Shown: positions 1 through 7,023 of the stretch, one piece after another
How positions within the stretch are numbered: the first letter of the stretch is position 1
How the letters are laid out: each line of letters opens with the position of its first letter
From: an uncultured Bacteroidales bacterium
Lineage (GTDB): Bacteria; Bacteroidota; Bacteroidia; Bacteroidales; Marinilabiliaceae
Direction: 5' to 3'
Assembly (NCBI GenBank): GCA_934717675.1
Contig: CAKUYZ010000036.1
Location: 1 to 17,130 of the forward strand
Length of the DNA: 17,130 nt
Program-made: the position numbers and the translations under genes
The notes under the pieces: generated by a model
What the model was told of the DNA's origin: nothing
Seen by the model: the letters and a program-made list of their open reading frames with translations, nothing else
Databases searched by the model: none

Positions 1-515
1 ATGTAGGGGTTAATCTCGTTGTTTGGCGAGTTGATGGCGTCTCCCAGGTTTATGAGTGGGTTGCGCAGCGAGTCCCGCATCATCCGTCGGGCGTTGCGAA
101 TCCATGAGTTCAGCACGTCCGCCTTGTTGATCTCCTCCTCGCTCGTGGCGCGGATCATAAACGAGTCCAACCTCTGGAGTGCCGTCTCGAAGTCGTGGGC
201 GTGATAGTGTGCGCGCGCCGACATGAAATACGCCTCGGCGTCTTCCGGCTCAAACTGGAGGTAGAGGTCGGCGAAATATCGCGCCGTGTCGCGCACCATC
301 TCGGAGTTCAGTATCGACTCCGTTATGCGGCGCAGCATCTTGGGGTTGGCCTTGTTAGACGGGTTGGAGTGAAACACCTTGAGGTATCGCGCCGTGGCTT
401 TCTCGAAGCAGTGCGACTTGAACAGCTCATCGGCCTTCGCGTCAATCACTTGCGCCCGCAATGATGTGGCCCAGGCCATTGCGGCCACAATGATGAGCAT
501 GACGTGTCTTCTCAT
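1..515 (-). CDS. Exported TPR/PD40-type envelope protein, 5' part only (OmpA-associated family likely)
   Basis: Only the first 171 codons are present; the gene continues beyond base 1. The start is the ATG at 515-513. It is followed by a signal peptide (MRRHVMLIIVAAMAWATSLRAQ-like, cleavage about residue 22) and a helical TPR-like region (for example AYFMSARAHYHAHDFETALQRL). The visible part ends in GDAINSPNNEINPY, which is the way PD40/WD40-like beta-propeller blades begin in Bacteroidota proteins of the TPR-PD40-OmpA type. Such proteins sit in the periplasm or outer membrane and often bind peptidoglycan through a C-terminal OmpA domain; that domain would lie outside the window, so it is inferred. 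The gene begins 13 bp after the murA stop, so co-transcription with murA is likely. Confidence 0.7.
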   Translation of the reverse strand, partial: MRRHVMLIIVAAMAWATSLRAQVIDAKADELFKSHCFEKATARYLKVFHSNPSNKANPKMLRRITESILNSEMVRDTARYFADLYLQFEPEDAEAYFMSARAHYHAHDFETALQRLDSFMIRATSEEEINKADVLNSWIRNARRMMRDSLRNPLINLGDAINSPNNEINPY

Positions 516-528
516 ATCTTGTCGGCTC

Positions 529-1835
529 TTATATTCGTGAAATGACGGCGCCGAGATCCGTGAGCCGCTTGTCTATGTACTGATACCCGCGGTCAATTTG
601 CTCAATGTTGTGGATGGTGCTCACGCCCTGTGCCGAGAGGGCCGCTATGAGCAGGGCCACGCCGGCGCGTATGTCAGGAGACGTCATGGTGGTGGCGCGC
701 AGGCGCGTCTCTTTGTCCAGGCCTATGACGGTGGCTCGGTGGGGGTCGCAGAGGATTATCTTGGCCCCCATGTCAATGAGTTTGTCAACGAAGAAGAGGC
801 GGCTCTCAAACATCTTCTGATGTATCAGGACGCAGCCGCGTGCCTGCGTGGCCACCACCAGGAAGACGCTGAGCAGGTCTGGCGTCAGGCCTGGCCACGG
901 CGCGTCGGCCACGGTCATGATGGAGCCGTCAATGAACGAGTCTATGGCGTAGTGGCTCTGCGAGGGGATGTGGATGTCGTCTCCCACCACCTCCATCTCA
1001 ATGCCCATGCGTTGGAAGGCGAGCGGTATGATACCCAGGTGGCGGACCCCTGCGCCCTTTATGGTCATGTCTCCAGCCGTCATGGCCGCCATGCCAATGA
1101 AAGAGCCCACCTCAATCATGTCGGGCCACACGCTGTGGGTGCAGCCGCCCAGGTGGTCCACTCCGCGGATGGTGAGCAGGTTGGAGCCTATGCCGTCAAT
1201 CTCCGCCCCCATCATCACCAGCATCTTGCACAGCTGCTGGAGATATGGCTCGCAGGCGGCGTTGTAGATCGTGGTCTCTCCACGGGCCATGACGGCTGCC
1301 ATGAGGGTGTTGGCCGTGCCTGTCACGGAAGCCTCGTCGAGCAATATGTATGCGCCGCGGAGGTCGTCGGCCGAGACGGAATAGAAGAATTGGCCAAAGT
1401 CGAAGTCGAACTTCGCGCCAAGTTTAGAGAATCCGTAGAAGTGGGTGTCCAATCTCCGTCGGCCTATTTTGTCCCCACCCGGCTTCGGGAAATAGGCTTT
1501 GCCAAAGCGCGCCAAGAGCGGGCCCATGATCATGATGGAGCCGCGAAGTGCCGAGGCGCGTCGCTTGAAGTCGTCCGTCTGGAGGTAGTCTAGGTTGACG
1601 TTCTCCGCCTGAAAGTGGCATTTGTGACGACCCTCGCGCCACACCTTCACGCCCATGCAGCCAAGCAGGTCAATGAGGTTGTTCACGTCCACAATGTCCG
1701 GGATGTTGTCAATGACAACCTCCTCCGTGTAAGCAGAGTGGCGCACAGCACCTGCAGGGCCTCATTCTTGGCTCCTTGTGGTGTTATGGTGCCGTTTAGC
1801 GGATGTCCGCCCTCTATTCTGAAAGTACCGCTCAT
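529..1835 (-). CDS. murA: UDP-N-acetylglucosamine 1-carboxyvinyltransferase MurA, interrupted by a one-base frameshift
   Basis: MurA transfers enolpyruvate from PEP to UDP-GlcNAc, the first committed step of peptidoglycan synthesis, in the cytoplasm. The N-terminus (MSGTFRIEGG..., with GAKNEAL carrying the conserved Lys at residue 23) is read from ATG 1835. It runs into a different frame after CATLLT, about base 1728. The rest continues one frame over from EEVVIDNIPDIVDVNNL and ends with the typical RGYQYIDKRL...GAV terminus. Restoring one base gives 36+1+398 = 435 residues, the normal family length. The active-site loop reads PGGDKIGRRRLDTH: Asp (reconstructed residue 122, codon 1473-1471) stands where E. 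coli MurA has Cys115. It follows the DUF4290 gene by 31 bp, a common Bacteroidota arrangement. The remainder is intact, so a sequencing or assembly indel in an essential gene is more likely than true decay. Confidence 0.93.
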
Positions 1836-1866
1836 GAGCAAGCAAAGGTTTTGTTTTCGTGTGGGG

Positions 1867-2589
1867 CTAGTATCGCCGTTTGCCCCCGCGGTTGTTGCTG
1901 TTGTTGCGGAAGCCGCCTTGTTTGCTCCCGCCGCGGCTGCCGTTGCCGCTGTGGAAACGTTGCGGCTGGCGGCCGGACCCTCTGTTGTTGGAGTAGCCGC
2001 CGGACTGTTTGCCCCACTGCCTCTGCTGTGGTTGCATGCCGCCATCTGGCAGCGAGTCCATCAGCTCGGCGAAGTCGTAGCGCAACTGGCCTTCCGACAG
2101 TTCCACAATGTCATTAGCCACTCTCTCCTCCACGTTGCTGTCTTTGCCGTTTTGCAGCAGCAGTCGCTTCATGTAGAGGGCTGTCAGGGCCACCGTTTGC
2201 ACCCTCTCCTCTTCCGAGTCGGCGTTGACGGCCGAGCGCAGCATGTTTTGCACGATTATGCCGTAGGCCCTGAAACGGATGCGCGACATGGGGTAGGGAA
2301 TGTGCGCCTCGGTGGCCACTGTGGCCTCCTGCTTCTCGGGGAGCGGGTACGGCGAGTCAACGTCCAGCTTGTAGCCTGAGATCATGGCAATGTGGTCCCA
2401 AATCTTCTGGGTGTAGTTGGCGTCTTCTCTCAGCTGTGGGAAGAGGTTTAGCATCACGTTGGCTATGGTGGCCACGCAGCGCGTGCGTTCGTCGCGGTCC
2501 TCTATAGTGAGGGCGTAATCCACCATTTGCTGAATGTTACGCCCATATTCGGGCATCACGAGCCTCTCGCGTGAGGTGTTATAATCCAT
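1867..2589 (-). CDS. DUF4290 family protein with RG/RGG-rich disordered tail
   Basis: The protein has 240 residues. The start was chosen at ATG 2589 because the family begins M-x-YNT...PEYGRNIQxMVDyALTIEDRxER, seen here as MDYNTSRERLVMPEYGRNIQ. An upstream in-frame start at 2634 would lie at or before the predicted transcription start. Residues 1-180 form the helical DUF4290 region (WDHIAMISGYKLDVDSPYP, then RFRAYGIIVQNML). Residues about 185-240 are low complexity, rich in Gly, Arg, Asn, Gln and Ser, with SRGG and NRGG elements and a basic KRRY end. The function is unknown. The gene is found next to murA in Bacteroidota and is separated from it here by 31 bp, suggesting one transcript. The tail resembles RNA-binding RGG tails, but that role is only inferred. 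Confidence 0.88.
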   Translation of the reverse strand: MDYNTSRERLVMPEYGRNIQQMVDYALTIEDRDERTRCVATIANVMLNLFPQLREDANYTQKIWDHIAMISGYKLDVDSPYPLPEKQEATVATEAHIPYPMSRIRFRAYGIIVQNMLRSAVNADSEEERVQTVALTALYMKRLLLQNGKDSNVEERVANDIVELSEGQLRYDFAELMDSLPDGGMQPQQRQWGKQSGGYSNNRGSGRQPQRFHSGNGSRGGSKQGGFRNNSNNRGGKRRY

Positions 2590-2641
2590 CAGAAATATCC
2601 TATGTATTTTTGTCTGTGCGGCCGCAAAGCCCACGTTGTGG

Positions 2642-2649
2642 CAAATTTA
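2642..2649 (-). promoter_or_regulatory. Candidate -7 box for the DUF4290-murA operon
   Basis: On the minus strand this reads TAAATTTG, matching the Bacteroidota -7 consensus TAnnTTTG. Transcription would start near 2634, giving a leader of about 45 nt to the ATG at 2589. No convincing -33 TTTG is found 19-20 bases upstream, so the call is weaker than the other promoters here. Confidence 0.4.
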
Positions 2650-2656
2650 CGCCAAA

Positions 2657-2676
2657 AGTGCGACATAACCCGCACT
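2657..2676 (-). terminator. Weak hairpin after the exported-protein gene
   Basis: AGTGCG (2657-2662) and CGCACT (2671-2676) are perfect 6-bp arms around an 8-base loop, just downstream of the stop at 2680. On the minus strand a run of only four T follows, so it may be a weak or partial terminator. It lies directly upstream of the candidate DUF4290 -7 box. Confidence 0.3.
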
Positions 2677-2679
2677 GCG

Positions 2680-3402
2680 CTACAAGTCCTCGCCGTGGGC
2701 TGTGTTCAGCTCATTGTCGTAATAAAGGCAGATTTCGTATTTGCCGAAATTCACGCCCTTAGAAATCATAAACCAGACGCTTTTCTGGCGCAGGATGTCA
2801 ATGAATTCGCCCCCTCGCCCTTGCTTCGCGATTAATTCAAAAGGCGTTCCGCCTTCCATGTTGAGCAGCTCCCCCAAAGTCATGTCTGCTAGTCTGGCGG
2901 TCTCTAGCAAGAAGGATATGATAGGGGTGCGCAGCACTTCTGCGGAGTCTAGAGATGCCAATTGCTCGAAGTCGGGGACCTGCGCGAAAGTGGCCTGATA
3001 CCTTTTGTTGTGGACCGTCATCTCGTAAGAGATGTCTTCATCCTCAGCAATCGGCTCTGCGTCAATGACTATGTATTTGTCATTTTTCGAGAATTGGCGT
3101 ATCAGCTTATTGAACCGTATTTTTATATCTCCCTCGCTTACGCCTTTTTTGTCAAGAACCCCGACCCTCCAAACCTTGCCTTTGTTCGTGACCACGCCAA
3201 CGTTCACGTCATATCCGTTAAACTCTCCCTCTAACATTTCCGCATCGTATTCAGTAGGCTTGAACCCCTTTGCGCGTAGCTTGCGCAGCATCTCCTCCGG
3301 AGTTCCATCCACGGGGATTCCCATAAACTGTGTCACGTCTTGAGCCATGGCTATGATAGAGGTCATGGCGAGCAATGTCATAAAGATGAGTTTTGTCAAC
3401 AT
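2680..3402 (-). CDS. Exported protein of unknown function
   Basis: The protein has 240 residues from ATG 3402; a 9-residue longer version from 3429 (MAARKKKNT...) is also possible, since both lie downstream of the predicted promoter. From 3402 a good signal peptide follows (MLTKLIFMTLLAMTSIIAMA, cleavage before Gln-Asp). The mature part opens with FMGIPVDGTPEEMLRKLRAKGF, an opening I associate with small exported Bacteroidales proteins of unknown function. The rest is mixed alpha/beta, without cysteines and without recognisable catalytic motifs. The gene has its own promoter, divergent from thrH, and ends 90 bp before the DUF4290 start. It may be read through into DUF4290-murA or be separate. 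Periplasmic location is likely; no function is assigned. Confidence 0.82.
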   Translation of the reverse strand: MLTKLIFMTLLAMTSIIAMAQDVTQFMGIPVDGTPEEMLRKLRAKGFKPTEYDAEMLEGEFNGYDVNVGVVTNKGKVWRVGVLDKKGVSEGDIKIRFNKLIRQFSKNDKYIVIDAEPIAEDEDISYEMTVHNKRYQATFAQVPDFEQLASLDSAEVLRTPIISFLLETARLADMTLGELLNMEGGTPFELIAKQGRGGEFIDILRQKSVWFMISKGVNFGKYEICLYYDNELNTAHGEDL

Positions 3403-3454
3403 GGTGTTTTTCTTTTTGCGTGCGGCCATACCCGCAGCGTTTCTCTTGCGCTAG

Positions 3455-3486
3455 CAAATATAAGTTAACAATGATAAAATTGCAAC
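3455..3486 (-). promoter_or_regulatory. Promoter of the exported-protein gene
   Basis: The minus strand reads GTTG (3486-3483), a 20-base spacer, then TATATTTG (3462-3455). This fits the Bacteroidota layout TTTG-N19/20-TAnnTTTG with one change in the -33 box. Initiation would fall near 3447, upstream of both possible start codons. Confidence 0.65.
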
Positions 3487-3519
3487 ATCGGGCCGCGGCG
3501 GCTTTTATCTTCGCCCCTC

Positions 3520-3550
3520 GTTGCGCAATTGACATAAAAGGCTAACTTTG
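3520..3550 (+). promoter_or_regulatory. Promoter of thrH
   Basis: GTTG (3520-3523), a 19-base spacer and TAACTTTG (3543-3550) match the Bacteroidota promoter consensus with one change in the -33 box. The predicted start of transcription is near 3557, giving a leader of about 18 nt to the ATG at 3575. This excludes a TTG start at 3548, which lies inside the -7 box. Confidence 0.7.
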
Positions 3551-3574
3551 CAACGCAACGCAAAAACAAACAAA

Positions 3575-4180
3575 ATGTGGATTATTTGTGCCGACCTTGA
3601 GGGCGTGTTCGTCCCCGAAATATGGGTCAACGTGGCTAATAAGACTGGCATTGAGGAGCTTAAGCTCACCACCAGAGACATTAAGGACTATGACGAGCTT
3701 ATGAAGATGCGCCTTCGCATTCTTGACGAGCATCACCTCACGCTCCATGACATTCAGGAGGTTATCGGCACTCTTGACCCGCTGCCTGGCGCCCTGGAGT
3801 TTGTCCGCGAGATTCGCAAACTGGCGCGTTTCGCCATCGTGAGCGACACTTTTGTGGAGTTCGCCCAGCCGCTTATGGATAAGCTCGAGAATCCTTTCTT
3901 GCTGTGCCACAGCTTGGAGACCGACGCCAACGGCCGCATTGTGAACTATCGTCTGCGCCAGCCCGACCCGAAGCGCAAGACGGTGGAGGCGTTCAAGAGC
4001 TTGAAATATGACGTGGTGGCTTTTGGTGACTCTTATAATGACGTGACCATGCTCGAGGCCGCAGACAAGGGCATCCTCTTCTGCCCGCCAGACAATGTGA
4101 AGGCGGACTATCCCCAATATCCTGTCGTTACGGATATCAACGATTTGAAAAAGAGACTTGTGGATATAGTGACTAAGTAG
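3575..4180 (+). CDS. thrH: Phosphoserine phosphatase / homoserine phosphotransferase ThrH
   Basis: The protein has 201 residues, the usual length for ThrH. This HAD-superfamily enzyme dephosphorylates phosphoserine (last step of serine synthesis) and can pass the phosphate to homoserine, feeding threonine synthesis. Motif I is DLEGVFVPEIW (Asp7, Glu9); the DLEG form is typical of ThrH, in contrast to DxDGT of ordinary SerB. Motif II is VSDT (Ser90), motif III is a Lys in the PDPKRK stretch (about 131-135), and motif IV is GDSYND (Asp152, Asp156). The start ATG 3575 places motif I at the family position. It is monocistronic by appearance: its own promoter upstream and a strong terminator 35 bp after the stop. 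A soluble cytoplasmic enzyme. Confidence 0.93.
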   Translation: MWIICADLEGVFVPEIWVNVANKTGIEELKLTTRDIKDYDELMKMRLRILDEHHLTLHDIQEVIGTLDPLPGALEFVREIRKLARFAIVSDTFVEFAQPLMDKLENPFLLCHSLETDANGRIVNYRLRQPDPKRKTVEAFKSLKYDVVAFGDSYNDVTMLEAADKGILFCPPDNVKADYPQYPVVTDINDLKKRLVDIVTK

Positions 4181-4214
4181 TTGCCCATATCAAAACATAG
4201 AGTTGTAATTTTGT

Positions 4215-4253
4215 CTTTGGCGCATGCCCCGTGTGTGCGCCAAAGTTTTTTTT
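4215..4253 (+). terminator. Rho-independent terminator of thrH
   Basis: Perfect 10-bp arms CTTTGGCGCA (4215-4224) and TGCGCCAAAG (4236-4245) enclose an 11-base loop and are followed by eight T (4246-4253). It separates thrH from the membrane-protein gene that starts at 4287. Confidence 0.92.
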
Positions 4254-4286
4254 AGCAAAGGCTGTGGCCTTTTCAGCTGACTTTTT

Positions 4287-5246
4287 ATGAACAGGTCGAG
4301 ACAAGACTTTTTCAGGGCGGTGGTTGTCGTGGCTGTTGTGGCGGCCATGTTGGCCGTCTGGGCGGTGGTGAGAGATGAGGTTGTCATTTTCCCTGAGGTG
4401 GGCGCGTTGGCCGTTGGCCTCTTGCTGTTAGACAAGGCCGTGTGGCGCGTCAGCAAGGTCATGTGCGTCGTTGTCATGACGGCCTCGGCGGCCGTTGGCG
4501 TCTTGTCGCAGGTTGTCTTGCCAGGCTTGGTGGCCGACACAGTTTGGCGTCTCGTTGCGCCACCATTGGTGTTTCTCCTCATTGGCATTTTGCTTTTCTT
4601 GTGCCACGCGTTCCTGGCTCCTGCGCTTTCGGCGGGTCTCTTGCCTGTGCTTATGGGCGTCTCGTCTTGGGTCTATGTGGGTGTCGTGGCCTCGTCTGTG
4701 ATGGCAGTTCTGGCCATCCAATGGTTGCTTGAGAGTGTGGGTGTGAGGCGGTACAAGATGCCTCTCGTGGCGGCTCCTGCCAACGCTCTTGTGGCTGGCG
4801 GCATGCGCGAGTGGCTTGTCTTGTCGCTCTGCATTGTGCCGCCAGTTGTGGCTGGGTGGGCGTCGGGGTGGCTTTTTGTGGCGGCGCCCCCGCTGATTGT
4901 CACGTTTGTGGAGTTCGCCTTGGGTGGCAGCGGGTTCCGCTCGCGTCCTTGGCAGGTACTTTTCATGCTCGTTTTTGGCGCGGCCGTGGGTTCCGTGTCC
5001 GTCATCATATTCTGCTCTTTGGGCCATGGCCTCATCCCTGCAGGCCTGTGCGCCACGGCGGCCATGCTGTTGATTTTCCATCTCTTCCGGAAGACTTATG
5101 CGCCAGCCGTCACTGTGGCTCTTTTGGCGCTGCTGGCGCACGGCGAGGCCGTGTGGACATACACTTTCCAGGTGGCCTTGGGCGCGGCCTACGCCATTGT
5201 GGCATCTTCGCTTCCCTATATGCTCTTTCCGCGCAAAAAAGCGTGA
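4287..5246 (+). CDS. Integral membrane protein with two HPP-like halves, function unknown
   Basis: The protein has 319 residues and is almost entirely hydrophobic, with perhaps 10 or more membrane segments. It appears to be an internal duplication. The first half has FPEVGALAVGLLLLDK (35-50) and later APALSAGLLPVL (111-122) plus SSWVYVGV (126-133). The second half has APPLIVTFVEFA (200-211), then APAVTVALLALL (272-283) plus AVWTYTF (288-294). The halves share the order: Pro-rich entry helix, R/K turn, two helices, AP-x-LL helix, W-x-Y helix. This resembles the HPP/FUSC-like type of membrane fold, a resemblance judged by eye. It is followed after 59 bp by an exported protein gene and then a BASS transporter, suggesting an operon. 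The substrate, if it transports one, cannot be told. Confidence 0.8.
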   Translation: MNRSRQDFFRAVVVVAVVAAMLAVWAVVRDEVVIFPEVGALAVGLLLLDKAVWRVSKVMCVVVMTASAAVGVLSQVVLPGLVADTVWRLVAPPLVFLLIGILLFLCHAFLAPALSAGLLPVLMGVSSWVYVGVVASSVMAVLAIQWLLESVGVRRYKMPLVAAPANALVAGGMREWLVLSLCIVPPVVAGWASGWLFVAAPPLIVTFVEFALGGSGFRSRPWQVLFMLVFGAAVGSVSVIIFCSLGHGLIPAGLCATAAMLLIFHLFRKTYAPAVTVALLALLAHGEAVWTYTFQVALGAAYAIVASSLPYMLFPRKKA

Positions 5247-5305
5247 GCGGGTGAAACGTTTTGCGGCTCGCGGCCGTTAAAGACCCAGCAGAGTATAGAG
5301 TATAA

Positions 5306-6037
5306 ATGAAGAAAAAAGTTTCAGTCGCATCTCCATGGCTCGCGGTGTGCGTGGCCGTTTTCACTTTCCTCTCATCATTGTTCGCATCAGAAGCGGCGGC
5401 GCAGTCTCCTTTTGCGGTGGACACCGTTATTGATCGCGCTGCGCGCTCATATATTGCCAAAGAGACGGACGCTATGGCCAAAAGGCTGTTGCGCAAGTGG
5501 AAAAAGGTCAACTCTTACCTCCCCCATAGCCTGAAAATGAAGGTTGAGGACGGAGCGGAGGTCTATATGGCCAAGCGCTACGTGCCCACGGTGGTGGGGG
5601 CCGATTCGTCAATAGTCTTGCGGTTGGGCAAGAGGCCTGTGGGGCTTGTCTTGTTGGCATATGACGGAGTCCCGCTCGGCTACACCATTGTGAATGAGGC
5701 CGGTGGCGAGGAGGTATATCCCCAAGAGACTCCCGAATTGGAGCAGGGAGACGGCGCCAATAAGGTGCTGCTCAATCTTATGGCCACGCTCAAAGAGAAA
5801 AAGTCCGCAGTGGTGGCGGGGCTTGGGCAACCCAACAAACTGTTCTACAAGGAAGACGACGGCAGGTTTATGACCACAGATTTGGAGACTGCCCAAAAGC
5901 TTGAGTATGACGCATCCACGCAGGTGCCTGACTATGTGTATAAAGACGATGGCAAGAGCAAGCCTTTTACTGTGGCTGCGTCCATAATTGGTTGTAGTGT
6001 CACGTTCGGGCTCATCGTCTTGGTCGCATTGTTGTAG
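5306..6037 (+). CDS. Exported protein with C-terminal membrane anchor, function unknown
   Basis: The protein has 243 residues. A signal peptide (residues 1-32, ending SEAAA before Gln33) is followed by a mixed alpha/beta domain (about 37-210). Within it is a basic helix (KRLLRKWKKVNS, 59-70) and a stretch rich in V, G and L (IVLRLGKRPVGLVLLAYDG, 103-121). The last 23 residues (221-243, FTVAASIIGCSVTFGLIVLV then ALL) form a single hydrophobic helix ending at the C-terminus. The product should therefore face the periplasm and be held in the inner membrane by its tail. I recognise no family. It lies 59 bp after the duplicated membrane protein and 8 bp before the BASS transporter, so it is probably co-expressed with them. 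Confidence 0.78.
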   Translation: MKKKVSVASPWLAVCVAVFTFLSSLFASEAAAQSPFAVDTVIDRAARSYIAKETDAMAKRLLRKWKKVNSYLPHSLKMKVEDGAEVYMAKRYVPTVVGADSSIVLRLGKRPVGLVLLAYDGVPLGYTIVNEAGGEEVYPQETPELEQGDGANKVLLNLMATLKEKKSAVVAGLGQPNKLFYKEDDGRFMTTDLETAQKLEYDASTQVPDYVYKDDGKSKPFTVAASIIGCSVTFGLIVLVALL

Positions 6038-6045
6038 TCTGCGGC

Positions 6046-7023
6046 GTGGGGCGGATATTTAATTTTGTGAGGCAGTGGACTTTGTTAGTGGCCATCTGCT
6101 TCGGGTCTGTCGTCTATCTGCTTTTTGGCTTTAATCAGCGGCTGGCCTCGGCCGCTGATGTTCTGGGCCCCGTTTTCGACGCCATTTTCCCGTTTTTTGT
6201 TTTCCTCACGCTCTTCCTGACCTTCGCAAAGGTCGATTTCCACAAGATGCGTCCGCAGATGTGGCATCTGGTTTTGCTTTTGGCGCAGTTGGCCTTTGTG
6301 GCGGTCTTGTGCGGCTTTGTGGCTGTGGCCGGAGGTTCTTGTCGCGGTGTGAAGCTTGTTGCGGAGGTGTTGCTCACGTGCGTCATTGCCCCTTGCGCGG
6401 CGGCTGCGCCGGTAGTGACCTCGAAGCTTGGGGGCGACCTTGACGGGATGACAACTTTCACGCTTGTGTCTAGCGTCGTGTCCTCCGTTTCCATCCCTGC
6501 TGTTTTCCCGCTGTTGGAGAGTGGCACTGGAGCTACGTTCCTTGCGGCTTTCGGGGCGATATTGAGCAAGTTGGCTGTGGTGTTGTTGCTGCCCTTGGCC
6601 TTGGGGTGGCTTGTGCGGCACTGCGTGAGCCGTCTTTATTCGTTCATTGTGCGCTACCCAGATCTGGCATTTTACAGTTGGAGCTTGTCTCTCACCATAA
6701 CATCTGGCATAACGGTCAAGAATATGGTTCACTCCCAGTCTTCCGCAGCGTTCATCCTGGTCATTGCGCTGGCATCGTTAGCGGCTTGCCTGGCGCAATT
6801 GGCGGTTGGCCGCTCATTGGGCAGGAGGCTTGGGCGGGAGGTATGCTGTGGGCAAGGAATGTTTCAGAAAAACACGGCATTGGCCATTTGGGTGGCCTAT
6901 GTATATCTCACCCCTGAGGCCAGCATTGGCGCGGGGTGTTATATCTTGTGGCAGAACATTGTGAACGCCATTGAGATACGTCAGTATGATGGGCGGAAAG
7001 CCATTCTTCCGGAGTCAAAATAG
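6046..7023 (+). CDS. BASS (bile acid:sodium symporter) family transporter
   Basis: The protein has 325 residues with about ten hydrophobic segments. Family marks include FPFFVFLTLFLTFAKVDF near residue 47, ITSGITVKNMV (about 223-233) and GQGMFQKNTALAIWVAYVYL followed by GCYILWQNIVNAI, a C-terminal signature of Bacteroidota members of this family. BASS proteins use the Na+ gradient to import organic anions such as bile acids, pyruvate or pantothenate; the substrate is not predictable here. No ATG fits. The start is GTG 6046, with GTG 6067 (residue 8) as an alternative. It begins 8 bp after the preceding stop, which suggests coupled translation. The 3' end overlaps the convergent gluQ by 9 bp. 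Confidence 0.88.
   Translation: MGRIFNFVRQWTLLVAICFGSVVYLLFGFNQRLASAADVLGPVFDAIFPFFVFLTLFLTFAKVDFHKMRPQMWHLVLLLAQLAFVAVLCGFVAVAGGSCRGVKLVAEVLLTCVIAPCAAAAPVVTSKLGGDLDGMTTFTLVSSVVSSVSIPAVFPLLESGTGATFLAAFGAILSKLAVVLLLPLALGWLVRHCVSRLYSFIVRYPDLAFYSWSLSLTITSGITVKNMVHSQSSAAFILVIALASLAACLAQLAVGRSLGRRLGREVCCGQGMFQKNTALAIWVAYVYLTPEASIGAGCYILWQNIVNAIEIRQYDGRKAILPESK

Noticed and set aside
598..1593. Long plus-strand open frame (331 codons) opposite murA
   Set aside because: Its translation is rich in His, Val, Gly and Arg without any motif, and it lies fully antisense to clear MurA sequence. It is a GC-rich shadow frame.
1721..1733. Programmed ribosomal frameshift in murA
   Set aside because: No X-XXY-YYZ slippery heptamer is present and MurA is not known to use recoding. 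A one-base sequence error is simpler; kept only as a minor alternative in the findings.
1615..2379. Plus-strand open frame over murA and DUF4290
   Set aside because: The Ala/Val-rich low-complexity product mirrors the RG-rich tail on the other strand. No family signal.
4428..5141. Long minus-strand open frame opposite the HPP-like membrane protein
   Set aside because: The product is highly polar, rich in Arg, His and Gln, the complement of a hydrophobic gene. A shadow frame.
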